Assembly (NCBI GenBank): GCA_018350325.1
Contig: JAEVLN010000006.1
Location: forward strand, 4,330,056 to 4,394,055
DNA from: Globodera rostochiensis
Taxonomy: Eukaryota > Nematoda > Chromadorea > Rhabditida > Heteroderidae
Direction of reading: 5' to 3'
DNA: 64,000 nt
Shown: one piece after another, positions 1 to 10,932 of the stretch
How the letters are laid out: every line of letters starts with the position of its first letter
Numbering within the stretch: the stretch's first letter is position 1
The notes under the pieces: model-generated
Databases searched by the model: none
What the model was told of the DNA's origin: nothing
Seen by the model: the letters and a program-made list of their open reading frames with translations, nothing else
Made by a program: the position numbers and the translations under genes

Positions 1-44
1 CAACCCTACTTCTAATAAACACTGCCGCATTTTCCGGGAGCCTT

Positions 45-3000
45 TTAAATTCTACAAACTTTCGGATTGTAGTGTCCCATCGTCAGATTGTCATGCTCTT
101 GCTTCAGGTACCAGGCCATTGTTGACACTGCAATTAAACAACAATTAAAATATATTTATGCTATTAGAAGAAGCCGATGTAATAGTTTAGTTTAGGGTTG
201 GACGGGACCGGGACTTTTGGGAAAAACCGGCACCGGGACTTACCGGGACCAGATAAACCGGGACCGGGACCAACATTTTCAACCGGGACCGGGACCGGTT
301 CCGGGACCAACCGGGACTTTTCGAGGAAAAATTTTTTCTTATATCAAACACTAAAAAATTTTAATTTTCCGGCAACACATATTGTTGATCTTCGGTGTCA
401 TTGTCATCATCATTCTTTTTTTGAGATTTGCTTTACTTTTAGGGAGAATGGGGGTCGGCGATGCCGATAGGCGCCGCCGAGAAAAATTTTTGAAATTTTG
501 ATCAATTTTGTTAAAGAAATTTCATCAAAATTTTAGCAAAATTATAAATTTTGCTTCCGAATTTCAGAGAAAAAAACTGGTTTACGTAAGAGTGGAGGAT
601 GTCCGGCGGTGCCGACAGGCGCCGCCGGAGAAATTTTTACAAAAATTGGCAATCTTTGGTAAGGAAATTGAAGCAAAAAATTCAGGAAGATGTGATGAAT
701 TATTTCAAAAATTCTCTTTTTTTGCGCTCATTTTTAATTAAAAAATATTAGAATATTTATTTAAAAAATCTTATTAATGAAGGGATACCTATTTGAGTAG
801 AGGGGGAAAACCAATAAATAAGTGCTTCCGGGACCTGAAAAAACCGGGAAATCCCGTCCCGTCCCGGTCCCGGAACCGGTCCCGTCCAACCCGAGTTTAG
901 TTTATAGCCCAGCCCCCTTTTAAAAAAATAGAATTTTTTTCAAAGTTGATAAAAAGTGTTTCTTGGGCCGTAGATTCCAAAATGAACTTCCATTTCGAGC
1001 AATTTCGAACCCCGGGCGAATTCGAACAATTGTTCAAAAATTCAAATTTTTCAAAAATTTTTTCGCCTAAAACTCATTCAAAAAGCATGAATTCGATCAT
1101 TACTTGCCTTTTCGTTGTAAGTTTGTGCTTTTCGAATGATTTAGAGGTCAACATATATTTTTTTAAAAATTTGAATTTTTGAAAAATTTTTGAATTCGGA
1201 TCCGGGGGTTCGGAATTGATCGAAATGGATGTCAGATTCAGAATCCACGCCCTCGAATACCCCAAAAAACACCTTTTTTCAACTTTGAAAAAATGGGGGG
1301 GGGCTATAAACTAAAGCTTACCGAAGCCAATTTGGTAATTTATATTTTTGAAAACTCAAACTACGATTCTCGACAAACTTTTCGGGTTCCGGGTTCGGGA
1401 TTCGAACGACCGAAAGCGGCTAAGGCACTTTTTTACTTACGAGTTTATCACAGAAACAACTCTTTTCAAGCAGAAACAAATTTCACTGTTCACCCACCAC
1501 GTTCATCGAATCCCGGTGTGTTATGCAGGAGGCCGATAATCAGTTGCAGATCTTTTTTGGAATTTTGAGGCTTTCCAATTTGGCCTCTGATCACAATTTG
1601 GTCCCCATTCACAAGCAGTTCATCAAATCGCGTGACGTACGAATTTACAGCCGGTTGAACGCTTTGGTTGGGCTTAAATATTTGTAAACATTAAGCATTG
1701 GAGCAGGCATTTTTTATTTCAGATAAAATTAGAGGAATTCGGAAATCTGAGCCCAAAAGATATGTTATTGTATATTCATAGTAAATGGATTGGAGATTAG
1801 AGATCAGAATTTTGAAAAAGCCAGGCCCCGGTGCCCGGATTTTTCAGCTCAATCATACCCCGGAGTCTAGCAGAAATCCAAAAATACCCTATCAGGAGTT
1901 TCGGGCCAGGATAAATCCGGGTCCGGGCCGGTCTAACCACTAATAGCCGGGTAACAAATTTGAATAATTGAATAATTCCATTAAATTCACTCGGTACTGT
2001 ATTCGATAAAGTACCAAAATCCCGAAAAAGGCGTACCGTACAATCTTTATACACCACATGCGCATTACCGTACCTTTTCATCCACTTTTGGCACATCGAC
2101 ACTGCCCGGATAGACATCGCCGGCGATCTTCAAATATGAATTGATAAATATCATTTAGTAAATTAATTACCTAATTAAAAAACATTTTTATTTTGTTTCC
2201 AACCTCAACACGCGTAATGTTCTCCTTTCTGCCCTTTGTCCACCATCCGGAGGACATCGGGAAATAGTTGAACACTTTTCTGTCGCCAATTTTCACTTCG
2301 TAAAAATATTTGCGCGGCACCACCTCCACCTCCAAATATTTGTCCAAGCCATCTGGTGATGACCCGTCGTCGATGTCCATCGATTTGAAGCCGTGTGGTC
2401 TGAGCATGTTGCTGACTTTTTTCGATGCATTGCTCAGTGTTTCTTCATTCAACACGCCGGTCTTAAGGAAAGGGATGATGATGGGCTCATTAAACACAAC
2501 TAATGATGGCTGATCAGAAAAGAGTGTCCGCCCGATCAGCTTTAGGTCATCAAGAAAAGAGTGCCCCGCCCCGATCAGCTTTAGGTCATCAAGAAAAGAG
2601 TGCCCGCCCCGATCAGCTTTAGGTCATCAAGAAAAGAGTGCCCCGCCCCGATCAGCTTTAGGTCATCAAGAAAAGAGTGCCCGCCCCGATCAGCTTTAGG
2701 TCATCATTTTTTAAAATATGATTGTGATTATTATTGAATTTTAATTCTTATATATTATTCAATCGAACATTCGCGCAAAACCCAAAAGCGATTTGAAGGT
2801 ATGTTATTCCATTTTCAGTGCTCTTTGAAGCTTTTTGTGAACGTAAACCCAGAGTTGCCATCTTGTTAAGGCTATTTCAAAGTACAAACATGCTGGTTTC
2901 AACGTACATAACGGGCCAATTTCACGAAATCTAAGTACACTTAAAAATTTTTCTCCAAAATCAATTTTAGGTGGCCAAATTTTGGGTTTTACACGGAACC

Positions 3001-6000
3001 GGAGCCGTATCTAGCCTTGAATTTCGTTGTTGTTAGGTCTCGAAAATTGTTATTTTATAAATTTTAACGTTTTTTTGAAGCTTTTTAGGAATGGAAGAAG
3101 ACCGACGCCGGGAAATTCGATAAAATTGGCATTTCTATTGAAAATTTTGAATATACACAATGCCAAAACATGAATGTTTCCATTAAAATTCCAAAATTTT
3201 TCAACACTGCCAAACCAAGTGCATTGTTGGAAATAAGTACCTTTTAAATTTCTAAAGGACAAATGTCAGTTTCTAAGTACTGTAAGTACATATGGCACAA
3301 CCCTGCATAAACCATGCCGGTTTAAATTTCAAAAACAAATCTCATTTTGGGCTTGCCTCGTTCGATATGATTCTGATGATTCCGTACGGTGGATTCTCAA
3401 GCTGCAACTGGAGCAGCTTCTGTTGATGCTCGTTGCTGAAGCTCAGCACAACTTCGGACGGCTTTTTGTTCAGTCGTTGTCGCAGACGAATGGACTTGTC
3501 GCGGTTGACGGGCGCTGGCAGTCCAAACTGTTCGGCCGCCGCATTGCCAATTGTCTCAGGACAATCCGCACTGACCTCTGGATGGCCAACACGGTGCGAT
3601 GGCACTTCATCGGACGGGTGGACAAACTAAGCGGGCGGGTGCCATCAAATGATTGGGTTGCATTAAAATGCTTATAAATACCTAATTGGCCAAATGTGTG
3701 TGTCTTCTACAAGGCATGTAACAGGATGCCAAACAAAAAAAAATGGCCGGAAACCGGAATTCTGGGTCCCAAAAAAGTCCGGAAACCGGAATTCCGGATC
3801 CCAAAAAAATGTCTGGTAACCAGAATTCCGGATCCCAAAAAAATGTCTGGTAACCAGAATTCCGGATCCCAAAAAAATGTCCGGAACAGGAATTCCGGGG
3901 ACAAAAATGTCCGGAAATACGGGAACCGGAATCAGAAAATTTCAAAATCTCAAAAATTTGAAATTTTCTAATTGTTTTGAGCACTTTTTCGCCATTCCGC
4001 AATGCAGTGGTTGGTCCATTTTTCTGCCTTTTTGGACCATTTTTCTTAAGGATTTTTCATCAAAAATTCAAAATTTTCTCAGCGGCCCATATTGGCACCA
4101 CCGATCCATCCCCTCTCCCCCCAAACTGTTCCAAAAACTATAAAAAATCTTGCCAATTTTTCTAAATTTCCGAATTTTTCCCCATTTTTTTGCTAAAAGT
4201 CCGGAATCCAGAATTTCCGGGCCCAAAAATATCCGAATTCCAGAATTTCCGGACCCAAAAATACCCGGAAATCCGGACCTAAAAATATCCGGAAATCTGG
4301 ACCCAAAAGTATCCGAAATCCAAAATTTCCGGACCCAAAAATACCCGGAAATTCGGAATTCCGGACCCAAAAATACCCGGAAATCCGGAATTCCGGACCC
4401 AAAAATGTCCGGAAAGTCCGGAAATCCGGCTACATCCCAGCTGGCGTCTTACCCAAGCGTGCATCTCGCAGCTGCAGTCGCGGTAGACGTGCAGTTGCAG
4501 TGTTTCGCGCATGTGCATTGGCAAAAAGTCCAGTCCAAGCATCCAAAGGCCCACATAATTGCTCAACAGAACGTTCTTTTTAACCTTTCGGCCCAAATAT
4601 GCGTCGCGAATGCTATCATCGTGCACAAACATGATTTGCATTCCTAAGCGATTTTTTACAAATAGGTAATTTAATTTTTATTTATATTTGTTAGGCATAA
4701 ATTATTTTAGGGGGTACTTTAATTATATTATTTATATTTGTTAGGCATAAATTATTTTAGGGGTACTTTAATTTTATTATTTAATTTGTTAGGCATAAAT
4801 TATTTTAGGGATACTTTAAATTTGTTAGGCATAAATTATATTAGAAGTATTAAATTTTTTATTTATACTTGTTATTATAAATTATTTTAGGGGTACTTTA
4901 ATTTTATTATTTATTTGTTAGTTATAAATTATTTTACAATGAATGCCTACCGTTTTCGTCCAAAATTGTGGTCATCAAATTGTCCGGATTTCCGAATTCA
5001 ATGCTAAACTGTCGGTTGGTGCCAAGATTATAGCTTAAATTTTAAAAATATGATATATTTATATATATTTTTTTTAAACAATTTATTTCTTTTTTACGTT
5101 AGCTTCGAAATGGACAATTCGAGCAAAATGTCCCCGTGAGAAGTGTTTGGTGCGCTCACTTTGACACCATGCCAAATTTGTTTTGCATTACAATGAACCG
5201 CTTTTGTCTGTTGGTGGCATTTCTTCTGATGCTCCAAACATTGGACGCCCAATACGCTCTAAAATAATTTAAAATTAACATTTTTTTCCTGAATTTAAAA
5301 GTGACGCAAAATTGGGGGACGTTAAGTTATTTTTAAAATATTTTAAAATTTACATTTTTCTGAATTTAAAAGTGACGCAAAATTGGGGGACAGTTATTTT
5401 TAAAATATTTTAAAATTTACATTTTTTTTCTGAATTTAAAAGTGACGCAAAATTGGAGGACGTTAATTTTTAAAATATTTTAAAATTCACATTTTTTTCT
5501 GAATTTAAAAGTGACGCAAAATTGGAGGACGTTAATTTTTAAAATATTTTAAAATTCACATTTTTTTCTGAATTTAAAAGTGTCGCAAAATTGGGGGGCG
5601 TTAGCATTTTAATTTGTATCATCACAAAACAATGTGTTTTTTTACTTGCGGATGGTTTTGCACTTGGAAGTGAATTTCCGGCCTCATTCCATAGGCTGAA
5701 TTTGCTCCGCTCGGGTCCAATGCCCCCGGGTAACAAATGAGCAAACTGAAAAATAATATTGATGATTTTTTGATTAAAAAATAATATTATGTTGATGTTT
5801 TTCGATAATATAATGTTATTTTCGAAATAATTTCATAATACAGGGCGCGTGGATCACCAACGATTACCGGGATGCCTGGGATGGATAAGCCAGGGAGGGA
5901 TGGGTTGGGGATAAATGGAAATGTGAAAATTTGTGTCGGAAAATTGAAAATCTTGATACTTTTCATTAGGGTTAGGACGGGACCGTGACTTTTTGAGAAA

Positions 6001-7041
6001 AACCGGGATCGGGACTAAATTAGTGCCGATCAAAAAAAACCCGAGACTATTGGACAAAAAGACGTTTTGAAAAAAACCGGAACCATTTATAAAGGAGCTT
6101 GAAAAACCCCGGGACTACATTTCAGTCCCAGAATTCAGTACTGGTCCTGGTCGCGTCCTACCCCCGGGACTAAATTTGCAGTCCCAGAATTCAGTACCGT
6201 AAATTTCAGTCCCAGAATTCAGTACTGGTCCCGGTCGCGTCCTACCCTATTTTTCATGGACGTCTCCGTCCACCGTGTGCCATGCCCTAGTTGCAAAACT
6301 GACCCGTTTTCACACTTTCCCGTCAGTTGGAATTTGAGTGCGAACGAATTGTGCCGCAATTGTTCCTCGCCCCAACGGGTGCATTGGTCCAGCGCGACAA
6401 ATTCAGTCTCGAGATGGGCTTCCTGCGAGGACGCCGTGCTCAGGTAAAGCCTAAAGTTTGTACATAGAAGTAGGGGCTTTATGTATTGCAAAATCAGGTA
6501 ATAGTTAAGTTTATACTCCACCCTCCTTTTTTGGAAAAAATAATTTTTTGTTTTAAAGTCGAGAAAATGATATTTCTAGGGGTATTCAGAGGCGTAAAAT
6601 GCGATTCTAACACCCAATTCGATCAATTTCGAACCCCGGATCCGAATTCGAATAATTTTTTGAAAAATCAACATTTTAGAAACATTAATTTTGGCCTCAA
6701 AAACATTCAAAAAGCATTAAATTACTACGAAAAAGCAAATAATAATTGAATTCATGCTCTTTGAATGATTTTAAGGCCAAAATTAATTTTTGGAAAATTT
6801 TGAATTCTCAAAATTGTTCGAATTCCGTGTCCGGGATTCAAAATTGGTCAAAATGGAGGTCAGATTCGGATTCTAATTCGAAAATATCAATTTCTCGACT
6901 TTGAAACAAAAAATTATTTTTTCAAAAAAAAGGGGGGGGTCTATTACCCAAAATCACTTACGGTCCATAATTTTTTGCGGACTCGATCGCTGGAATGGAA
7001 GTGACGAGGAGAAGCACAAACAATTTGAGAACAATTAACAT
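45..7041 (-). CDS. secreted protein with galectin-like C-terminal domains (12 exons)
   Basis: Proposed exons from the 5' end: 7041-6962, 6450-6251, 5875-5842, 5745-5646, 5258-5098, 5033-4951, 4643-4453, 3626-3357, 2509-2204, 2127-2074, 1672-1498, 127-45. Every junction keeps phase and the sum is 579 codons. Exon 1 begins with a signal peptide (MLIVLKLFVLLLVTSIPAIES). The later exons resemble galectin beta-strands: YFYEVKIGDRKVFNYF, then ITRVEIAGDVYPGSV, then a second domain start with FDELLVNGDQIVIRGQIG. The middle (exons 3-8) is not recognised. The intron after exon 8 would use a GC donor (GAG|GCAAGC). Exon 2's donor is displaced by a MITE at 5967-6249, so this allele may be non-functional. 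The last exon may continue beyond the left edge through a GTTTGT donor. Galectin assignment is by pattern only; the exon chain is better supported than the function. Confidence 0.6.
193..894. mobile_element. hAT-like MITE with GGGACC arrays and hairpin core
   Basis: The ends are TAGGGTTGGACGGGACC and its inverse GGTCCCGTCCAACCCGA. They are flanked by a perfect 8-bp target duplication GTTTAGTT (185-192 and 895-902). Subterminal arrays are built of GGGAC/GGGACC words. The centre carries two GC hairpins (457-478 and 605-626), each with arms GGCGRTGCC-like and GGCGCCGCC around a 4-base loop. It lies in the last intron of the galectin-like gene and has no ORF of its own. The 8-bp duplication and TAGGG ends point to hAT mobilisation (family knowledge). 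Confidence 0.75.
895..1320. mobile_element. foldback MITE, neighbour of the 193-894 element
   Basis: Inverted arms start TTTAGTTTATAGCCC and end GGGCTATAAACTAAA, with inner arms sharing the AAAAGTGTTTCT and AAACACCTTTTTT words. It belongs to the same long-arm family as 6497-6948, 50901-51326 and 59942-60700 (arms containing the CAAAGTTGATAAAAAGGTGT word). The hAT-like MITE at 193-894 appears to have inserted into its left end, so its own target duplication cannot be read cleanly. Confidence 0.5.
2513..2706. repeat. ~40-bp tandem repeat, five units
   Basis: Units contain GATCAGCTTTAGGTCATCA followed by AGAAAAGAGTGCCC, alternating slightly in the C run. The array begins at the acceptor of the exon at 2204-2509 and so occupies the intron upstream of it. 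No coding potential is apparent. Confidence 0.85.
3720..4437. mobile_element. MITE with CCGGAATTCC arrays
   Basis: Two arrays of a roughly 33-bp unit built on the palindrome CCGGAATTCCGG plus a CCCAAAAA spacer (3750-3930 and 4195-4430) flank an AT-rich middle. That middle holds a diverged inverse copy of the GC core near 4080-4130. The ends resemble CAGGATGCC / GGCTACATCCCAG. I could not find a clear target duplication. It lies in an intron of the galectin-like gene. Confidence 0.5.
4665..4935. repeat. AT-rich tandem repeat, about five units
   Basis: Irregular 50-60 bp units share TTTGTTAGGCATAAATTATT and a GGGGTACTTTAATT tail. Intronic. Units decay toward the right, with the GGC lost in the last ones. 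Confidence 0.8.
5265..5600. repeat. ~70-bp tandem repeat, five units
   Basis: Each unit contains CTGAATTTAAAAGTGACGCA followed by AAATTGGRGGACGTTA and an AT-rich tail. It fills the intron between the exons at 5098-5258 and 5646-5745. Confidence 0.85.
5967..6249. mobile_element. hAT-like MITE inserted at a splice donor
   Basis: Ends are TAGGGTTAGGACGGGACC and the inverse GGTCGCGTCCTACCCTA. The flanking 8-mers are CTTTTCAT (5959-5966) and TTTTTCAT (6250-6257), a target duplication with one mismatch that fits nTnnnnAn. The interior consists of GGGACC-type words. On the minus strand the target site ATGAAAAG includes the end of exon 2 and the G of its GT donor. Confidence 0.75.
6497..6948. mobile_element. 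GGTAATAG-type foldback MITE in intron 1
   Basis: The ends GGTAATAG...CTATTACC are flanked by a perfect 8-bp duplication CAAAATCA (6489-6496 and 6949-6956). Long imperfect inverted arms share the AGAAAATGATATTTCTAGGG and CAATTTCTCGACTTT words. The right duplication lies only five bases past the exon 1 splice donor of the galectin-like gene. TIRs starting GG with 8-bp duplications would suit Merlin as well as hAT. Confidence 0.75.
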
Positions 7042-7058
7042 TTTCTGAGGTTATTAAT

Positions 7059-7424
7059 TAGAGATCGGACTGTGTCGGGGGGTGGGGGGGGGGGATCTTC
7101 TTCGCGATATTTTTTGCGTAATTTTTCGGCATTCAATTTTGGTAAATCCGAAACCGTTAAAACTAGAGACCGAAAATTTGGACCCAAAACCAAAATCAAA
7201 AAAAAATTTTTGGGATTTTTTGGGCTTTGGTTTTTTGTTGGGTTTTACTACAAGTTGACCCAAAACCCAAAACCAAAAAACTTTTGGTCCAATTTTTTGT
7301 ACAAAAACCCAAAAAAAAAATTTTTGGGTCCGGTCTCTAGTTGAAGCCACTCAAAACAACTTTTGAATATTATCGGGCACCGATTCCCGATCGGAATCCC
7401 GATCAAAACAAAATCCGGTCTTTA
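7059..7424. mobile_element. nested TAGAGA-ended MITEs upstream of the galectin-like gene
   Basis: The outer ends are TAGAGATCGGA and TCCGGTCTTTA. An inner element (7164-7339) has ends TAGAGACCG and CCGGTCTCTA, with degenerate 8-bp flanks GTTAAAAC and GTTGAAGC. The inner arrays are made of CCCAAAA/TTTTGGG words. The outer element starts 18 bp upstream of the galectin-like gene's ATG, so it could supply or disrupt its promoter. Confidence 0.55.
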
Positions 7425-7874
7425 GTGGTTATTGTAAAGTTTGACATTAAAATAGGTATTTAATAAATTTGACTTTTTATTGGACGAAAGTTCCGTATCG
7501 AATAACGAATGTTATTGGACGAATGGATTAAAAAATGAAAATGAATTGCTAATTTAGTTTTTTTGACCATCAGTGTGTAAATGGTGGAAAATTGGCAGTC
7601 CGACGGAATGATAAATATGTTGTGATTCATTGTGCAAATGATCACATATGATGGCTTTCCCATTTGATGTTAATTTGAAGAAAAAAAATTTTATGTTATG
7701 AAATGCAAGTTTAATTTAAATTCAAATTTTAGCTGAAATGCAAATTGAGGGAATCATAACTGTTGTGCTGGATGTTGTAAGGATGTGAGTGTTCCGCTGG
7801 TTGGAAGCGAGCGGTTAAAACGCCTTTGGCGGGCGGGGGCAAAAGATCATCCATAAAAAGCAGGCTAATGGGAC

Positions 7875-7947
7875 GCCCCGGTAGCTCAGTTGGAAAAGCT
7901 GCCCACGGATTGGGTGGAGGACGTGGGTTCGAGTCCCACCCGGGGCT
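7875..7947 (+). tRNA. tRNA-like sequence with a degenerate anticodon arm (probable pseudogene)
   Basis: The 73-nt sequence has a perfect 7-bp acceptor stem (GCCCCGG/CCGGGGC), an A box (TAGCTCAGTTGG), a B box (GGTTCGAGTCC) and a perfect 5-bp T stem (GTGGG/CCCAC). A TTTT run follows within 10 bp. The anticodon arm fails. Stem positions 27-31 GCCCA do not pair with 39-43 GGTGG, and position 33 is G instead of the universal U. Formal numbering would give anticodon GAT. I read it as a tRNA-derived pseudogene or SINE head rather than a working tRNA. Confidence 0.6.
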
Positions 7948-8321
7948 AACATTTTGTCTATTCTTTACTATGTCTAAGCAAAAATCAAAAATTGTTCAAA
8001 ATGGGCGTTACACAAAAAAGGCTCAAAACTACTTTTTATTTCGACAGATTTCTAACGAACTTTTTACTAGAAAATGGAATGCTAATTAATTAATCAGATC
8101 AGCAATCAAAGCCTGAAATTATTTGTTATTCAAAAAAGTTAGATTGAAAATGTTTAAATTTGGGTTTGGGGTTCGACATTCGCAAAACCGAAGCTTGGAT
8201 TCGTGCCCTACGCTTATATTTACTCTAGAAAATATGCATTTTTACAAATCTAGCTTTTTAAATTCAAAAATTTGAGTTGATAGAAAACAGGAATGAACTA
8301 TTATCGGCGAGTCGACCGTTG

Positions 8322-9292
8322 GCGAGTCGAACCATCGGCGAGTTGACCCGTCGGCGAGTTGACCCGTCGGCGAGTTGACCCGTCGGCGAGTTGACCCGTC
8401 GGCGAGTTGACCCGTCGGCGAGTTGACCCGTCGGCGAGTTGACCCGTCGGCGAGTTGACCCGTCGGCGAGTTGACCCGTCGGCGAGTTGACCCGTCGGCG
8501 AGTTGACCCGTCGGCGAGTTGACCCGTCGGCGAGTTGACCCGTCGGCGAGTTGACCCGTCGGCGAGTTGACCCGTCGGCGAGTTGACCCGTCGGCGAGTT
8601 GACCCGTCGGCGAGTTGACCCGTCGGCGAGTTGACCCGTCGGCGAGTTGACCCGTCGGCGAGTTGACCCGTCGGCGAGTTGACCCGTCGGCGAGTTGACC
8701 CGTCGGCGAGTTGACCCGTCGGCGAGTTGACCCGTCGGCGAGTTGACCCGTCGGCGAGTTGACCCGTCGGCGAGTTGACCCGTCGGCGAGTTGACCCGTC
8801 GGCGAGTTGACCCGTCGGCGAGTTGACCCGTCGGCGAGTTGACCCGTCGGCGAGTTGACCCGTCGGCGAGTTGACCCGTCGGCGAGTTGACCCGTCGGCG
8901 AGTTGACCCGTCGGCGAGTTGACCCGTCGGCGAGTTGACCCGTCGGCGAGTTGACCCGTCGGCGAGTTGACCCGTCGGCGAGTTGACCCGTCGGCGAGTT
9001 GACCCGTCGGCGAGTTGACCCGTCGGCGAGTTGACCCGTCGGCGAGTTGACCCGTCGGCGAGTTGACCCGTCGGCGAGTTGACCCGTCGGCGAGTTGACC
9101 CGTCGGCGAGTTGACCCGTCGGCGAGTTGACCCGTCGGCGAGTTGACCCGTCGGCGAGTTGACCCGTCGGCGAGTTGACCCGTCGGCGAGTTGACCCGTC
9201 GGCGAGTTGACCCGTCGGCGAGTTGACCCGTCGGCGAGTTGACCCGTCGGCGAGTTGACCCGTCGGCGAGTTGACCCGTCGGCGAGTTGACA
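8322..9292. repeat. 16-bp minisatellite, about 60 near-identical units
   Basis: The unit is GTTGACCCGTCGGCGA, repeated essentially without variation for about 970 bp. Three diverged units sit at the left edge and a poly(C) tract at the right edge. Because 16 is not a multiple of 3, a stop-free unit leaves long frames open, so the 330-codon open frame on the minus strand is a by-product and not a gene. Confidence 0.97.
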
Positions 9293-9299
9293 TGTACCC

Positions 9300-10020
9300 C
9301 CCCCCCCTCGCCCTAGAAGCTTAAAATAGCCTAAAAGGGGAATGTATGGTAAAGATTAAAAACAAATTTGCATAATTGATCTACACAATTAATCGAACAA
9401 TTTTAAACAAATATTTTTAACCATCAATCAGATTAATTTTGAACATATAAGTAATAATATCGGTCAAATTTTGGCCATCAGTCTATAGGTGAGAGCAGAG
9501 CATGGATATCTGCGGATTTTTCCTCATTCTTTCTTCTGTGATTGGGAAGGTCAATAAGGATTTTTTTTGAAATGCGGACTTGCGGAATTTTGTGGTCTTT
9601 TGAGATTCTTGTGGATTTTTTGTTTTTTTGGGAAAATTGACCAATAAAAAGCATTTCCTTCACAAATATCGTTAAAATCTTTTAAAAAGATTACCCGGAC
9701 TTTAAAAAGCTTCAAAAAATGTCGCATTTTTAAAATTTGGTTGCAAATCCCAAATCTGAGAGTTTAGCCTAAAAATGCTAATTTGTGACAGGAAACTGCT
9801 CAAATCAATTGTTTGAACAGGAACTATAACGAATGAAGCGAAGTTAATTTTTGGGTGATAATGAAGAAATGTCAAATTTGCGGATTTTGTGTATCAAATG
9901 AGGATTTTTTTAATGCTTCAATGCGGATTTTAAAAATTTTGAGATCCAAGCCCTGCGGTGAGAGGAAGTGGGGATGTGGGGCTTAACAACAACAAAAAAA
10001 ATGGGGGCAAATTCAGATTG
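9300..10020. other. AT-rich intergenic sequence
   Basis: No gene, RNA or ordered repeat is evident. There are short words such as TGCGGATTTT repeated irregularly (9510-9960), resembling the interior of decayed MITEs. Confidence 0.5.
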
Positions 10021-10130
10021 AGGAGCATTGGGGTCAAATTTGCTTCGCTTCTTCCTTCACTGTGGCCATTCCAACAATGCGTCTCCGCCAACAATCGATA
10101 AAGCATTGATGAAGCGGGCGGTGGGGGGGG

Positions 10131-10545
10131 GGGATTCGTTCCCCGACGATTCGTTCCCCGCCGATTCGTTCCCCGACGATTCGTTCCCCGCCGATTCGTT
10201 CCCCGACGATTCGTTCCCCGACGATTCGTTCCCCGACGATCGTTCCCCGACGATTCGTTCCCCGCCGATTCGTTCCCCGACGGTTGTTCCTCGCCGATTC
10301 GTTCCCCGACGATTCTTTCCCCGCCGATTCGTTCCCCGACGATTCATTCCCCGACGATTCGTTCCCCGCCGATTCGTTCCCCGACGATTCATTCCCCGAC
10401 GATTCGTTCCCCGCCGATTCGTTCCCCGACGATTCGTTCCCCGACGATTCGTTCCCCGCCGATTCGTCCCCGACGATTCGTTCCCCGCCGATTCGTTCCC
10501 CGCCGATTCGTTCCCCGACGATTCGTTCCCCGACGATTCTTTCCC
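10131..10545. repeat. 15-bp two-variant minisatellite
   Basis: About 27 units of GATTCGTTCCCCGAC or GATTCGTTCCCCGCC, with a few point variants and one-base deletions (near 10240 and 10470). A 15-bp unit keeps frame, so the plus strand would encode DSFPD/DSFPA. The frame breaks at the deletions and no start or splice context supports a protein. Confidence 0.95.
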
Positions 10546-10814
10546 CTTTTTTAAAGTTTTTGATCGAACATTTTTACCGATTCGAGATTTTTTCAAGATT
10601 TTTCAGTGATCTTGAACGAATTTCGATCGTTTAATGTCCGGGCTCTATCCAAAATCATGCATTGAATTAATTTTTTCGTTTATATTTTTTCCATTAGGGT
10701 AAAATAATAACAAATATTATAAGGAAATTTAAGGATAAAAATGTGTCCAAAAGCATTCATTGAATTAATTTTTCTCGTTTATACTATTCCATTATAGGAA
10801 ATTTATTAAGGCAC

Positions 10815-10821
10815 TATAAAA
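10815..10821 (+). promoter_or_regulatory. TATA box of Cys-rich/EF-hand gene copy A
   Basis: TATAAAA within GGCACTATAAAACTAAG lies 112 bp upstream of the copy A start codon. The same motif and surroundings precede copy B (36713-36719) and copy C (48778-48784). Confidence 0.55.
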
Positions 10822-10932
10822 CTAAGAAAAGGGCTGACGATAAACGACAATTTATAATGTGCGTTGTTAATAATAATTTTAATTTTATAAATTTTTTTAA
10901 ATTAATAATAAACATAATTTTCTGCTTAAGAA

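Noticed and set aside
8322..9292. CRISPR-like array
   Set aside because: Units are contiguous with no unique spacers, and the genome is eukaryotic.
8301..9293. 330-codon open frame on the minus strand
   Set aside because: It is the translation of a 16-bp minisatellite; all frames are open or closed together and there is no gene context.
10028..10634. Repetitive proteins (DSFPD and NESSG types) on both strands
   Set aside because: They follow a 15-bp repeat and are broken by one-base deletions; no splice or start support.
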